In this document: piece after piece, positions 37,264 through 63,195 of the stretch
Numbering within the stretch: the stretch's first letter is position 1
Layout: each line of letters opens with the position of its first letter
Program-made: the position numbers and the translations under genes
Notes under the pieces: model-generated
What the model saw: the letters and a program-made list of their open reading frames with translations, nothing else
What the model was told of the DNA's origin: nothing
Databases searched by the model: none
DNA from: Syngnathus acus
Taxonomy: Eukaryota; Chordata; Actinopteri; Syngnathiformes; Syngnathidae
NCBI RefSeq assembly: GCF_901709675.1
Contig: NC_051088.1
Coordinates: forward strand, 7,961,693 to 8,025,692
DNA: 64,000 bases
Reading direction: 5' to 3'

Positions 37264-38631
37264 TCTTTCTGCCTCCTCACACTCAAGATCCTCAAGGAAA
37301 GAAATTTTGACGGCCCTCTGTGAGCTGTTGCAGAGAATCCTGGTGTTGCACTAATCGTGCCAAAAGGAGATTTCCGAGAGGAAGGAGATTGGAAGGAAGG
37401 GAGGTGCTTGAGCTTTGCTATCTTGGCTGGCGAGTAGATGATGGGACAGCAGCTCTTGACAAGTAGAGGGACAGACAGAGAGAGTCTTTAATTCCCTCTT
37501 CTTAAACCCTTTAGCCCGCTTCCTGATTGGCCAATCAATCTAATTATCTTAATGAATGTAAATGCTGTCAAGTCAGAGGAGACGAGAGTATAAACACTCA
37601 CTTGTAGTGAGTTGCAGGTTTTATTCTGGATTGCAACAAACGATCCAATTTATTATTATTATTTGTCAACAAACTGAGTGTAACAGAAAGCAAAGAATGC
37701 GCGACATATTTTATGCACATTAGTATGTGTGTTCTATATTTGCAGCTTCAGCACACTGATGATATAATTTGCAGAGCACCCCAAATCAAGTTTGAAAATA
37801 TTTGTAACGATTGTGGGTGTCATCTCTTTGAGATGAATTGCATTCGCTTCCTGTTGTACTCTTGACTCCGGTCACATGGACGAGCAAGGAGAGCGGCATT
37901 AAAGTCTCCTAAACTCCTTACAGTTAAGACGTTTAAATCTCAGGTGGTGCGGTGACTGCTAAATAGAGCAACTGCCGCCGCACCGCGTTATTTGGTTGGA
38001 TGTGAACGCTTGCATGACCTAAATGCGTGTGCTATAGGTTACATAATCCCTCTGTAAATCAATGTGTGTTTTATGGCGAGGGGGAGAGATGTTATGAGGT
38101 GAAGATAAATGTGGCTGTGGCAACAGGCCCTCCATAAGATGGGTGTCAGTCCATCAAGTTCCAGCTGTGCATGTGGGCCATCTTGACATGCTGTTGTTAG
38201 TTAGATACAGACAGAGAAGCAGTATATTTTGGGCCACAAATGACGCCAGAAGCCTTTGTGGCATTTAGTCTTCCAAAGTGAAAGAACTGTTGCATTTGGC
38301 GCTAGGATTTCATTGAAGTGGTCAATATGGATTTGGACAGATTTACATTTGAAGAGAAGACCAGAGAACGACAAGAAAATCATTTATAAAAAAGTAAAGA
38401 AATAAATAAACATATCGCTTATTCTCATTAGAATCATGGGTGAGCTGAAGACTATCTCAATTGACTTTGGGTGAGAAGCGGGATACACACAAGTTAAAAT
38501 CTTTTTAAATTCTGTTTTAGCAGTTGAATGATTACTGCTAATGAAAACTCCAAACTCGCCCTCTCACGGAATTAGAACGTAATAAAAGAAACAATATGAA
38601 TCAAATTTAATATGGAAATTATATTTGAATT

Positions 38632-39013
38632 GATGTGGCTCGGTGGGACACTGGTTAGCACGATCGCCTCACAGTTAGGAGGGTGCGGGTTCGATTCCAC
38701 CTCCGGCCCTCCCTGTGTGGAGTTTGCATGTTCTCCCCGTGCCCGCGTGGGTTTTCTCCGGGCACTCTGGTTTCCTCCCACATCCCAAAAACATGCTTGG
38801 TAGGCCGATTGAGCACCCCAGATTGTCCCTAGGTGTGAGTGCGAGAGCGAATGGTTGTTCGACCTTGTGTGCCCTGCGACTGGCTGGCAACCGGTTCAGG
38901 GTGACCCCCGCCTACTGCCCGATGACCGCTGGGATAGGCTCCAGCACGCCCGCGACCCCCGTGGGGGCAAGCGGTACAGAAAATGGATGGATGGACGGAC
39001 GGATGGATGGATG
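38632..39013 (+). mobile_element. tRNA-derived SINE, full length
   Basis: Head TGGCTCGGTGGGACACTGG with B box GGTTCGATTCC, body with TTTGCATGTTCTCCCCGTGC and CCTGCGACTGGCTGGCAACC, and tail (GGAT)n. It is flanked by 8-bp direct repeats TTTGAATT (38624-38631 and 39014-39021). Confidence 0.85.
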
Positions 39014-41978
39014 TTTGAATTTCCCTTCTTGAACATATTTAAATTATAAATTATAAATATTAAATCACAAGCAGTCTCAAAGGGCTTCACATAGACAAAA
39101 ATTTACAATTATTCTCAAAGCATCCCCTGATCTTAAGCTCCCAAAGTAAGTGTTTAATGAATCTGTTGTGAATGTGAATGAATGCTTGTTGGTCTCTATA
39201 AGTTATTCCCAAACTATCACAATTAGCGATCATCAGGTGTGCTCTGATAAATTATCCAATTTCACTTTATTGGTCTGGAAATTATGATTTACTGCAAATC
39301 GGGAATCTTGTTCATCTACTACAATGCCACTGACTGCAGGGACAGCCAGAACAATAAATGTTCCTCCAGCAGAGGGCAGAAAATATATTTCACCCATGAG
39401 TCACCAACTCTGGTCCTCGAGAGCCTCTATCCTGCATCTTTTAGATGTTTTCCTGATGGGGCAGGCTCTTGTGGCCTGGACACTACAAAACGGGCAAACT
39501 ACGGTGGCACATCGAGTGACGCCGACCAATCCCATTAGCCCCGGAGATGGCATAGCCCCGCTTTGTGCTCAGTCTCTGCGGTTCTGATCTGTTGACAAGA
39601 TTACTCAGAGAGCCTCGGCTCAAGCACAGAGGCTGAGGATTAACACTTGACATTTTAGTTTGCGGGTTACAATCTTCAATGCATTCATTCAAAACTAGTT
39701 TTTCATCAGTTTGCTTTGTAGCCTATACTATATATAGAAGGCGTTGACAATCATAATGGCCCTCAGAAGGAAACTATAACTATGAGAGCGGCCCTTGACA
39801 AAAATGAGTTTGACACCCCGGCTGTAGACAGTAAAGAGTTGAGGGAAAGTAGGTGTCTCTTCTTCCATTTGTGATACTTCATTGAGGTTGGACTCCACTT
39901 GGTTCCACCCACTGAGGAGCTCAGCTAGATTTTCCCCATGTTAATCTTTTAGTCTGCCAAAGAGAGAGGTGTCGTACTCTCACTGATGACGCATTGACAT
40001 GCTCGCTGATGCCATGTTGTCACGTTTACATGTGACAGCTGCAGTGGCACCTTCAGTCAGCCCTTAATCACCATTAAAAATCACACATGGGCTTCTGAGT
40101 GGTGTTATATTGTATCTATTTTTAGCTTGCCATTGTGCTCAAATTAAGTTGTTGTTAATTGCTAATGTTGTGCAGCAGTAGCACAGCTGGAAAGCAGTTA
40201 AATGTCAGGAAAAGCCTACAAGAAAAGAATTTGATGCACTTTATTCAGTGCACAGCACAGTTATTGATTTACGTTCGAATAGGAAATAATAAAATCAAAA
40301 GCAAAAATGTCTTTCTTTACAAGTATGCTCAGGTTCCCGTGGTATTCATGTTACAGCATATGGTTGCACTCCTGCGGTTCCTATTTTCCCCTCTGCTGCA
40401 TATTTCAACCAAACAAGCAAATTGCAGTGACTTGTTAACAGGGCATGGAATAGACAGATGACTGTGTTTCCAAGGTCAGTTTCAATGGCACTTGTACTGC
40501 TTGTGCTGCTTGTGCTGCTGCCGCAGAGGGATTAGCCGCACAGACAGATTATCTGTAGGGGGAAGTGGAGTGAGGGTGCTTTCATGTAAGGAAACACTTC
40601 ATTAACTTCTTGTTTGCTCATGTTTCACACAACATCACATTGACTTGCAGGATGTCATTGCTCAAACCTTTCAAAAGTTTCACTTCCTCCTATTTTAGAT
40701 GCAAGAAGAGAATGCAATACAAATTCAAGTAGTCTTATTTACATGTGATAAATTCATTGTGTCAATACTGCACAGTATCACGTCCCTTGTTAAAGGTTCA
40801 CCATCCAAAGATGCAAAGCTGCAGGCTACTGACTACAGACTAGTTTAGAATGTGATTAAATGACTGAACACTGGATTAATATGCCTTTGTTTGAGACATT
40901 TTATCTATATGTAATACCATAATGATATTTGTTTTTAGATATCATAATGGTTTTGAATGTAACCCACAGCATAGAGCAGAAATATAATTCTGCTGCAGTC
41001 TTCAGACAGTTATTTCTCATTTCCACAAGAGGGCGCTGGCTCATTTCTGAACATGGTTGATGTAAAACGACCGAGAGTGGAATTTCTAGGTATCCATGCG
41101 TGCAAATTATTTGGAACAATTTTGTCTCTTTCTGAAACATATAATACGTATTTCTCAGGTGACTGTATCTAAATATACCTGTAACATTATTACTCTACAA
41201 TAGGAAAATGGGCCATTTTATAGCCTGAAGTATGTGCCACCAGAAACAATCAAATATTGAATAAAATATAGAACAAGTATTTATTTTTTATGGGTTGTGG
41301 GTTTCTTAACAGTTCACATGAGGCTTTATTTGTTTTTTGATGTGCATTTGGGGGGACGTTTTATATGTGTGTAGGTTTCTCATCCCTATTCAGGGATTAA
41401 ATGTTTTATTAAGAAGTAATTTTATAATTCTGGAAATTATTTTGTCATGATACCATGTCAACCCTTGGTCAAAATAAATCAGCTGCTTTATGGATTTTAT
41501 ACCATTTTTGTTTGTCAGTTAGTTACTTTGTTTGTTTCTTCAATTGAAAAAGAATCCAAGTTTAAAGCCCACACACAATGTCTTTTCCAAAATTAGAACT
41601 TTCCACTCCCTTGATTTACCCACGCATACTTTTGGTTGCCATGGCAACAGTGTAGCCAGGAGGCGTATGCTGCTGAGTGCGTAGATCATTTGTATTCTCT
41701 GAGCGCACGTGCATGTTTACATGTGCTGAATGATAGAAGGTGTGCGTGTGTGTCGGTTGGCGGCCACGCGTCTCCCTGTTACACCCCCAACCTCCATCAA
41801 TGCTGCAGCTCCAGCGCTGATGTCTTCTTAAGGGCGGGACCAGATTTTCTGCAGAGGGATACTCTGCAGCTTCACACTGTACCAACCAGTTTGGCAATAC
41901 CTGGCTCCCAAGAGCGTATGCACACACTCACACACGCGCAAAAGTAGACTGCACTTGAGCCCCCCCAAGCATTCAGCA

Positions 41979-42127
41979 TCAGTACAATACGTATCTCATC
42001 ATCTGCTTTTCTCTCGCTCTCTTTCTCTCTCGACCCCTGTCTCGCTGTCTCTCCATCGACGCTGACAACCTCCGCAGCTCTGACTCATTCAGTTCTCCAT
42101 ACAAGTGGAAGCACAGGAACTGGCAGC
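41979..42127 (+). promoter_or_regulatory. AMPD2 5' UTR / proximal promoter region
   Basis: A CT-rich tract (CTCTCGCTCTCTTTCTCTCT, near 42011-42034) directly precedes the AMPD2 start codon at 42128. Pyrimidine-rich initiator-type promoters are common in housekeeping genes. The transcription start is not determinable from sequence. Confidence 0.35.
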
Positions 42128-54980
<12,853 letters not shown>

Positions 54981-55575
54981 ACTAACCCCATGGAACACAA
55001 AAATAGTTAAAACACTGTGGAAAATACTGAAACAGTTTGTGTTTATTTCCATGAGGTGTAACTTTTCATTGTTAAGTCTCCAAATATTTTATTTTATTTT
55101 TATATGATTTGTTGATGGTCATATCTTGTCAGCTTTTCTGTGTCAGCATCCAAGCTGTTATTGTCATAAACCTGACATCTCTTTGCTGTTTGTTTGGTAA
55201 TTATTCAGTCTTTTGTGAATATTTGAACTCCTGGCCCCGAAGCCCAGATCCCCCATAGTCTGGCCCTGGTCATTGCTCGTCTCCAGCGATAATGCAAGCA
55301 ATCTAAGGATTCATTTCTGTTCACGTGTGCTGCTTGTGCGAAGATGCATGATATGTCGCTGCACTCTCAACCCTTGTACAAAGTCAACTGTTGCCAAATG
55401 GAGTCATTTGAAAAAATGAAAGTTGGCTGAGATTCTTATGTCATATCATTCAATGTCTTAATGTCTTTGTGAGAAGTACAAGTTGCAGTTCTAGGCAATG
55501 CTTGTCTCCACCCAGGTGATGCTGCACTGTAGTTGTTTTGTGAAATACAAGTTCATGTTCCCTGTCCTGCTCTCC

Positions 55576-55670
<95 letters not shown>

Positions 55671-55714
55671 CACATGTCAAGACACACAAAGAGATCGGAA
55701 TTGCGTTTCCTACT

Positions 55715-55807
<93 letters not shown>

Positions 55808-56288
55808 TGTGTTCAGGTACACCCACTTGGCATCCATGTGTGACTCGACCACAATGTGGGGGACCTGATGATAAGCCGACATGACAGAAGCAAATAATGT
55901 CTGCTCCCATTATCTTCTCTTTCCCCTCGGCCCTGCAGGAACCTTTTAAAGGGCCAAACATTGATGCAAACACACATGCACAGAGATGCGCATATGTACA
56001 GTACGCCGTAGATATGAGCCGTGTACTAACTGCGCACATATGTATGCCCATGTTACATGATGTTGCACAATACAAAATTCTAAGAATGAGTACTCTGGAT
56101 TAGTTTTGCAACACTGAAACTACTTGAATAGTATACAATTGCACTTGAAGCACCATTGCTTTGTGGTCAAGCGCTGCATTCAAGTTTTCTGAGAGATCTA
56201 AAATCTTTTTTGTTTATATATGTGAAAAAATCATTTTAATACTAAGCATGTTCTGTACTTGTAACTGCCTTGCTAGTGGTTTTTTTTC
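54981..56288. other. AMPD2 3' UTR and flank with (GT)n arrays
   Basis: The AMPD2 3' UTR begins here; I could not place a poly(A) signal confidently. Two long GT arrays (about 55578-55667 and 55717-55798) dominate the middle. No gene is seen. Confidence 0.5.
55578..55798. repeat. Two (GT)n microsatellites
   Basis: About 45 and 41 GT units, separated by a 50-nt unique spacer that includes CACATGTCAAGACACAC. A highly polymorphic marker is likely. The open frames here are artefacts. Confidence 0.95.
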
Positions 56289-56309
56289 ATATATATGATA
56301 TAAAATTAT

Positions 56310-56404
<95 letters not shown>

Positions 56405-56556
56405 TGTGTGTGTGTGTGTAATTTACTACGGAAGCCCGTCAGGCATCGTGACAAAGTAAGTTATTTTGGCCTTTTTACATCTAATATTTTATTTGATGAC
56501 TTTACTTAATTTCATCGAGTTCGTTTTATTCATATAGTTCATTTTAATCAGTAGTT

Positions 56557-57855
56557 AACTGTGAATACTTGGTTGGTTATTACGCAGGTGTGTGTAATCA
56601 AATGCCGGTGTCTCTATTTTTAAGAGCGTTGAAACGCATGAGGTAGGAACGATGTATTATAAATTAACTACTACTGACAATCGTAATAGTATGGAGAGTA
56701 TAATAATAAACAACTTTATTAAATTATACGATAAAGTATTGTCTTACTAATATTGGTAGTATTGTAGTAAATGTTCTCGTTCGCGCGAGGCAGAGCGCGA
56801 ACTTAGCACACGGGACAGCACGAGCTTGTAGCTTCGCCTACCATACTTCAGAATTTTTTCTCTAACCCGCTTTACAAATATATGGAAATGGTGTGCACTG
56901 TTAGAACGGTTTATAGACTTGCCCCTAAATACGGGAAAACCTAAAGGTATGTCTCGTGAAAAAATGTGTTCATCTCGTCTATTTGAAAATATGCTTCGTT
57001 TTCAATTGGTTGATATTCATACAGTATTCTGGTGTCTTTGACTGCCTTAAAGTGTTGATAACCAGCTGGAATATTAATATTGCCATATTGTGGCCGAGTT
57101 TAACTGTGAATACTAGGTTTTGTTTCTATCGTAATGCGCAGGTGCGTGTAATCAAATGCCGTCTGTTTCCATTTTAGATAGCGTTGAAACGCATGAGGTA
57201 AGAACGATGTATTATGAGTTAACTACTACCAAATATCGTAATCATATGGAGAGTGTAATAATAAACATTATTAAATGATACGATAAACTATTGTACTAAT
57301 ATTGGTAGCATTGTAGTAAATGTTCTCCTTCGCGCGAGGTTTAGCGCGAACTTAGCATACGGGGCAGCACGAGCTTGTAGCTTAGCCTTCCATACTAAAC
57401 GATTTTTTTCTAAACCGCTTCACAAATGTATGGAAATGGTGTGCACTGTTTGAACGGTTTATAGACTTGCCCCTAAATATGGGAAAACCTGAAGGTATGT
57501 CTCGTGAAAAAAGTTGTTTATCTCGTCTATTTGAAAATATGCTTCGTTTTCAATTGGTTGATATTCATACAGTATTCTGGTGTCTTTGACTGCCCAAAAG
57601 TGTTGATAACCAGCTGGAATATTAATATTGCCATATTGTGGCCGAGTTTAACTGTGAATACTAGATTTTGGTTCTATCGTAATGCGCAGGTGTGAAAAAT
57701 GTGTTTGTCTCGTCTGTTTGAAAATATGATGTGCATTGTTGCTTCGTTTTCAATTGGTTGATATTCATACAGTATCTTTGTGTCTTTGACTACCCAAAAG
57801 TGTTGATAACCAGCTGTAATATTATTTTTGCCATATCATGACCGAGTTTGAGGGT
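56557..57855 (+). repeat. Nested ~546-bp monomers inside each block
   Basis: AACTGTGAATACT recurs at 56557, 57102 and 57650 (periods 545 and 548), and in the next block at about 59343, 59888 and 60437. The third monomer is internally deleted. Monomers differ more from each other than the same monomer differs between blocks, which is the signature of a higher-order repeat. Each full monomer carries a short GC-rich stem-loop TTCGCGC(8 nt)GCGCGAA. Confidence 0.88.
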
Positions 57856-58689
57856 TTAAGCATTTTAGAGAAGTAATTTTAATATAATTTCATATTCATT
57901 TGTTGTGTACCAGTGGTCGGCAACTCAAAATATTCAAAAAGCCATATTGACACACACCCCCCCCCCCTAAAAAAAAAAAAACTTTGCAGCATGTAGGCAG
58001 AAAATATAACAATACTCATGGGCATATTTTATGTTTACTAAAAACTGATTGAAGCTTAGTGGCTCAACGCTTTGTATTATACTAAAGCATGAAATCATGT
58101 TGTACAAACAGTTCTTCTGTAATTATTTACATTCCTTTCAATTATGCTATTACTGTGGTGTCTTATCAATTAAAAAACAAACAAAATAAACTATTTTTCC
58201 TTTGTCATTTTTTTTTAGGGGGCTGCGCGAATTGCATTTGCCTTCATTTCAATGGCGTACTGTAAGTTGCATGTGTGTTCATTTGGAGTTCCGAATATTA
58301 CGTCAGCCATTATGATCTGAAGACTTGAGGAGAACAGCAAACAAGTAAGTCATTATCACCAATTTACAAAGGTTACACTTTACGACAAGTATTTTGGCAT
58401 CTCCCAGATGTTTTAGTTTTGTCTGAGCCTAATGCTAACTACAATGCTAACAAACCTAGATTAATGTTGCAGTCGTTATAACTCCAATATAACACCAATA
58501 TTTGAACACAAACTTGCAGCAACACTTGTAGGCTGAAAATATAACAATACTCATGGGCATATTTTAGGTATACTAAAAACTGATTGAAGCTTAGTGGTTC
58601 AACTCTTTGTATTATACTAAAGCATGAAATCATGATGTACAAACAGTTTTTCGGTAATTATTTACATTCTTTTCAATTACCGTTTTTTG

Positions 58690-58757
58690 CCATGTATAAT
58701 GCGCAAAATTTAACTAATTTATTGTCCTAAAATCTGGGGTGCGCATTATACATGGCT
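58690..58757. mobile_element. Small inverted-repeat element fragment
   Basis: CCATGTATAATGCGCA and TGCGCATTATACATGG are exact reverse complements about 35 bp apart. The same element is present in the next block at about 63315-63383, where the left arm has one change. It resembles a common teleost non-autonomous element terminus. Confidence 0.7.
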
Positions 58758-58779
58758 ACAAAAAAAAAGAAAAAAAAAA

Positions 58780-58816
<37 letters not shown>

Positions 58817-61357
58817 AAATCATGGTACAACAATTTTTGAAGAAAATCTTGTCACGGATGGTTCTTTACAACGTCACTTTCCTCTCTTTTCATTTTAACC
58901 TAACTGATCGCGGTGGTGCCTTTCTGGGCAGTCGGAGAAATCAACGCCAACAAAAGTTTATTTATTTAAAAAAAAATACATCCAGCCTAGTTAAGAAATC
59001 ACCAGAAAGATCACCATGACAATTGTGAATAATAAATAAATAAATATTATATATATTATATATATTATTATTATAATAATAAATAATTGTGATAAATAAC
59101 TGGAACATCACTCAAATATTGGTGATCCCGTTGAGAGTCTCACATATATATAAAATTATACACACACATATATATATATATATATGTGTGTGCGTGTGTG
59201 TGTGTAATTTACTACGGAAGCCCGTCAGGCATCGTGACAAAGTAAGTTATTTTGGCCTTTTTACATCTAATATTTTATTTGATGACTTTATTTAATTTCA
59301 TCGAGTTCGTTTTATTCATATAGTTCATTTTAATCAGTAGTTAACTGTGAATACTTGGTTGGTTATTACGCAGGTGTGTGTAATCAAATGCCGGTGTCTC
59401 TATTTTTAAGAGCGTTGAAACGCATGAGGTAGGAACGATGTATTATAAATTAACTACTACTGACAATCGTAATAGTATGGAGAGTATAATAATAAACAAC
59501 TTTATTAAATTATACGATAAAGTATTGTCTTACTAATATTGGTAGTATTGTAGTAAATGTTCTCGTTCGCGCGAGGCAGAGCGCGAACTTAGCACACGGG
59601 ACAGCACGAGCTTGTAGCTTCGCCTACCATACTTCAGAATTTTTTCTCTAACCCGCTTTACAAATATATGGAAATGGTGTGCACTGTTAGAACGGTTTAT
59701 AGACTTGCCCCTAAATACGGGAAAACCTAAAGGTATGTCTCGTGAAAAAATGTGTTCATCTCGTCTATTTGAAAATATGCTTCGTTTTCAATTGGTTGAT
59801 ATTCATACAGTATTCTGGTGTCTTTGACTGCCTTAAAGTGTTGATAACCAGCTGGAATATTAATATTGCCATATTGTGGCCGAGTTTAACTGTGACTACT
59901 AGGTTTTGGTTCTATCGTAATGCGCAGGTGTGTGTAATCAAATGCCGGCTGTTTCCATTTTAGATAGCGTTGAAACGCATGAGGTAAGAACGATGTATTA
60001 TGAGTTAACTACTACCAAATATCGTAATCATATGGAGAGTGTAATAATAAACAACATTATTAAATGATACGATAAACTATTGTACTAATATTGGTAGCAT
60101 TGTAGTAAATGTTCTCCTTCGCGCGAGGTTTAGCGCGAACTTAGCATACGGGGCAGCACGAGCTTGTAGCTTAGCCTTCCATACTTCACGATTTTTTTCT
60201 AAACCGCTTCACAAATGTATGGAAATGGTGTGCACTGTTTGAACGGTTTATAGACTTGCCCCTAAATATGGGAAAACCTGAAGGTATGTCTCGTGAAAAA
60301 AGTTGTTTATCTCGTCTATTTGAAAATATGCTTCGTTTTCAATTGGTTGATATTCATACAGTATTCTGGTGTCTTTGACTGCCCAAAAGTGTTGATAACC
60401 AGCTGGAATATTAATATTGCCATATTGTGGCCGAGTTTAACTGTGAATACTAGATTTTGGTTCTATCGTAATGCGCAGGTGTGAAAAATGTGTTTGTCTC
60501 GTCTGTTTGAAAATATGATGTGCATTGTTGCTTCGTTTTCAATTGGTTGATATTCATACAGTATCTTTGTGTCTTTGACTACCCAAAAGTGTTGATAACC
60601 AGCTGTAATATTATTTTTGCCATATCATGACCGAGTTTGAGGGTTTAAGCATTTTAGAGAAGTAATTTTAATCTAATTTCATATTCATTTGTTGTGTACC
60701 AGTGGTCGGCAACTCAAAATATTCAAAAAGCCATATTGACACCCCCCCCCCCCCCCAAAAAAAATAACTTTGCAGCATGTAGGCAGAAAATATAACAATA
60801 CTCATGGCCATATTTTATGTTTACTAAAAACTGATTGAAGCTTAGTGGCTCAACGCTTTGTATTATACTAAAGCATGAAATCATGTTGTACAAACAGTTC
60901 TTCTGTAATTATTTACATTCCTTTCAATTATGCTATTACTGTGGTGTCTTATCAATTAAAAAACAAACAAAATAAACTATTTTTCCTTTGTCATTTTTTT
61001 TTTAGGGGGCTGCGCGAATTGCATTTGCCTTCATTTCAATGGCGTACTGTAAGTTCCATGTGTGTTCATTTGGAGTTCCGAATATTACGTCAGCCATTAT
61101 GATCTGAAGACTTGAGGAGAACAGCAAACAAGTAAGTCATTATCACCAATTTACAAAGGTTACACTTTACGACAAGTATTTTAGCATCTCCCAGATGTTT
61201 TAGTTTTGTCTGAGCCTAATGCTAACTACAATGCTAACAAACCTAGATTAATGTTGCAGTCGTTATAACTCCAATATAACACCAATATTTGAACACAAAC
61301 TTGCAGCAACACTTGTAGGCTGAAAATATAACAATACTCATGGGCATATTTTAGGTA

Positions 61358-63195
61358 CCGTATTTTCCGCCCTAAAAGGCGCACCGGGTTATAAGGCGCA
61401 CCTTCAATGAACGGCCCATTTTAAAACTTTGTCCATATATAAGGCGCACCGGCTTATAAGGCGCATAAAATAGAAGCTATACTGCATCAAACTGAGGTTG
61501 ACTAGGGTTGCGGTATGCATCCACTAGCCAATAACCAACGAGCCCTCTGTAAACAATCGCGTTTCTCAAACGATCTCCTATAAAATGATCAGAACTGACT
61601 AAAGTTCGATCTAACGCATTGGTACTACTTACCTATGTTTCCCTTCCATATCGATCCGTAGATTTACTCGAAACATTAACAGAGCAGCCTATTTTGACAT
61701 GAAATAGCCTGGTACGTATAGCAGCTATCGCAATAGCATTAGCCATCCGCAAAGTCTCACGAGCCTCAGCGAAGTGTAAACAATCGCGTTTCTCAAACGA
61801 TCTCCTATAAAATGATCGGAACTGACTAAAGTTCGATCCAACGCATTGGTACTACTTACCTATGTTTCCCTTCCATATCGATCCGTAGATTTACTCGAAA
61901 CATTAACAGAGCAGCCTATTTTGACATGAAATAGCCTGGTACGTATAGCAGCTATCGCAATAGCATTAGCCATCCGCAAAGTCTCACGAGCCTCACCTCG
62001 CAATCTCCCATGAGCCTCAGCAAAGTGTAAACAATCGCGTTTCTCAAACGATCTCCTATAAAATGATCGGAACTGACTAAAGTTCGATCCAACGCATTGG
62101 TACTACTTACCTATGTTTCCCTTCCATATCGATCCGTAGATTTACTCGAAACATTAACAGAGCAGCCTATTTTGGCATGAAATAGCCTGGTACGTATAGC
62201 AGCTATCGCAATAGCATTAGCCATCCGCAAAGTCTCACGAGCCTCACCTCGCAATCTCCCATGAGCCTCAGCAAAGTGTAAACAATCGCGTTTCTCAAAC
62301 GATCTCCTATAAAATGATCGGAACTGACTAAAGTTCGATCTAACGCATTGGTACTACTTACCTATGTTTCCCTTCCATATCGATCCGTAGACTTACTCGA
62401 AACATTAACAGAGCAGCCTATTTTGACATGAAATAGCCTGGTACGTATAGCAGCTATCGCAATAGCATTAGCCATCCGCAAAGTCTCACGAGCCTCACCT
62501 CGCAATCTCCCATGAGCCTCAGCAAAGTGTAAACAATCGCGTTTCTCAAACGATCTCCTATAAAATGATCGGAACTGACTAAAGTTCGATCCAACGCATT
62601 GGTACTACTTACCTATGTTTCCCTTCCATATCGATCCGTAGATTTACTCGAAACATTAACAGAGCAGCCTATTTTGACATGAAATAGCCTGGTACGTATA
62701 GCAGCTATCGCAATAGCATTAGCCATCCGCAAAGTCTCACGAGCCTCACCTCGCAATCTCCCATGAGCCTCAGCAAAGTGTAAACAATCGCGTTTCTCAA
62801 ACGATCTCCTATAAAATGATCGGAACTGACTAAAGTTCGATCTAACGCATTGGTACTACTTACCTATGTTTCCCTTCCATATCGATCCGTAGATTTACTC
62901 GAAACACTAACAGAGCAGCCTATTTTGACAGGAAATAGCCTCGCGGGTACAACAGCTATTCGGTGACGCCCCCTGACTACAGTTGCCGTAATGCTGGGAA
63001 GCGATGCGACCTTGTAATTTATTAGTCGTACTAAAACGTACTGAAACATTTTGGCAGAGCACTGTGTACAACCAGTATGGATCAACAAATTCATCAGTTG
63101 ATCCATATATAAGGCGCACTGGCCTATAAGGCGCACTGTCGGCTTTTGAGAAAATTTTAGGTTTTTAGGTGCGCCTTTTAGGGCGGAAAATACGG
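61358..63195. mobile_element. TA-flanked DNA transposon with 30-bp inverted termini
   Basis: Begins CCGTATTTTCCGCCCTAAAA and ends in its exact complement TTTTAGGGCGGAAAATACGG; with GGCGCACC/GGTGCGCC the inverted repeat is about 28-30 bp. Each end is flanked by TA. The homologous site in block 1 (near 58568) reads GGTATAC without the element, proving insertion with TA duplication. Subterminal TATAAGGCGCA motifs recur at both ends and may bind a transposase. There is no transposase gene; the interior is mostly satellite. Confidence 0.9.
61550..62940 (+). repeat. 251-bp satellite, six copies, inside the transposon
   Basis: TAAACAATCGCGTTTCTCAA starts at 61550, 61777, 62028, 62279, 62530 and 62781 (periods 227, 251, 251, 251, 251). 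The first unit lacks ~24 bp (CCTCGCAATCTCCCATGAGC region) and the last is partial. Units differ by only a few substitutions, showing recent expansion or homogenisation. Confidence 0.95.

Larger units (their letters stand above)
37264..42127. other. GNAT2-AMPD2 divergent intergenic region
   Basis: Holds both promoters. The GNAT2 side (37264-37560) has the 5' UTR and an AT-rich CCAATCAATCTAATTATC stretch; a photoreceptor homeodomain site there is possible but not demonstrated. The rest contains a SINE (38632-39013), hAT-like debris (about 39390-39440 with CCAACTCTGGTCCTCGAG, and 39715-39820) and no gene. Confidence 0.5.

Noticed and set aside
37500-37560. CRX/OTX-like sites upstream of GNAT2
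   Set aside because: Only loose TAAT motifs in AT-rich sequence; no clean consensus to justify a regulatory call.
55450-56075. Several Cys/Val and Thr/His-rich open frames
   Set aside because: Produced by two (GT)n arrays without start context or splice structure.
56956-57177. Repeated 63-73-codon frames beginning MKK in each monomer
   Set aside because: They recur because the DNA repeats. They lack conserved starts between monomers, have AT-driven composition and match no family; a peptide role is not supported.
61550-62940. Regular repeats considered as a CRISPR array
   Set aside because: Units are 251 bp with no unique spacers, in a eukaryotic genome, inside a transposon.
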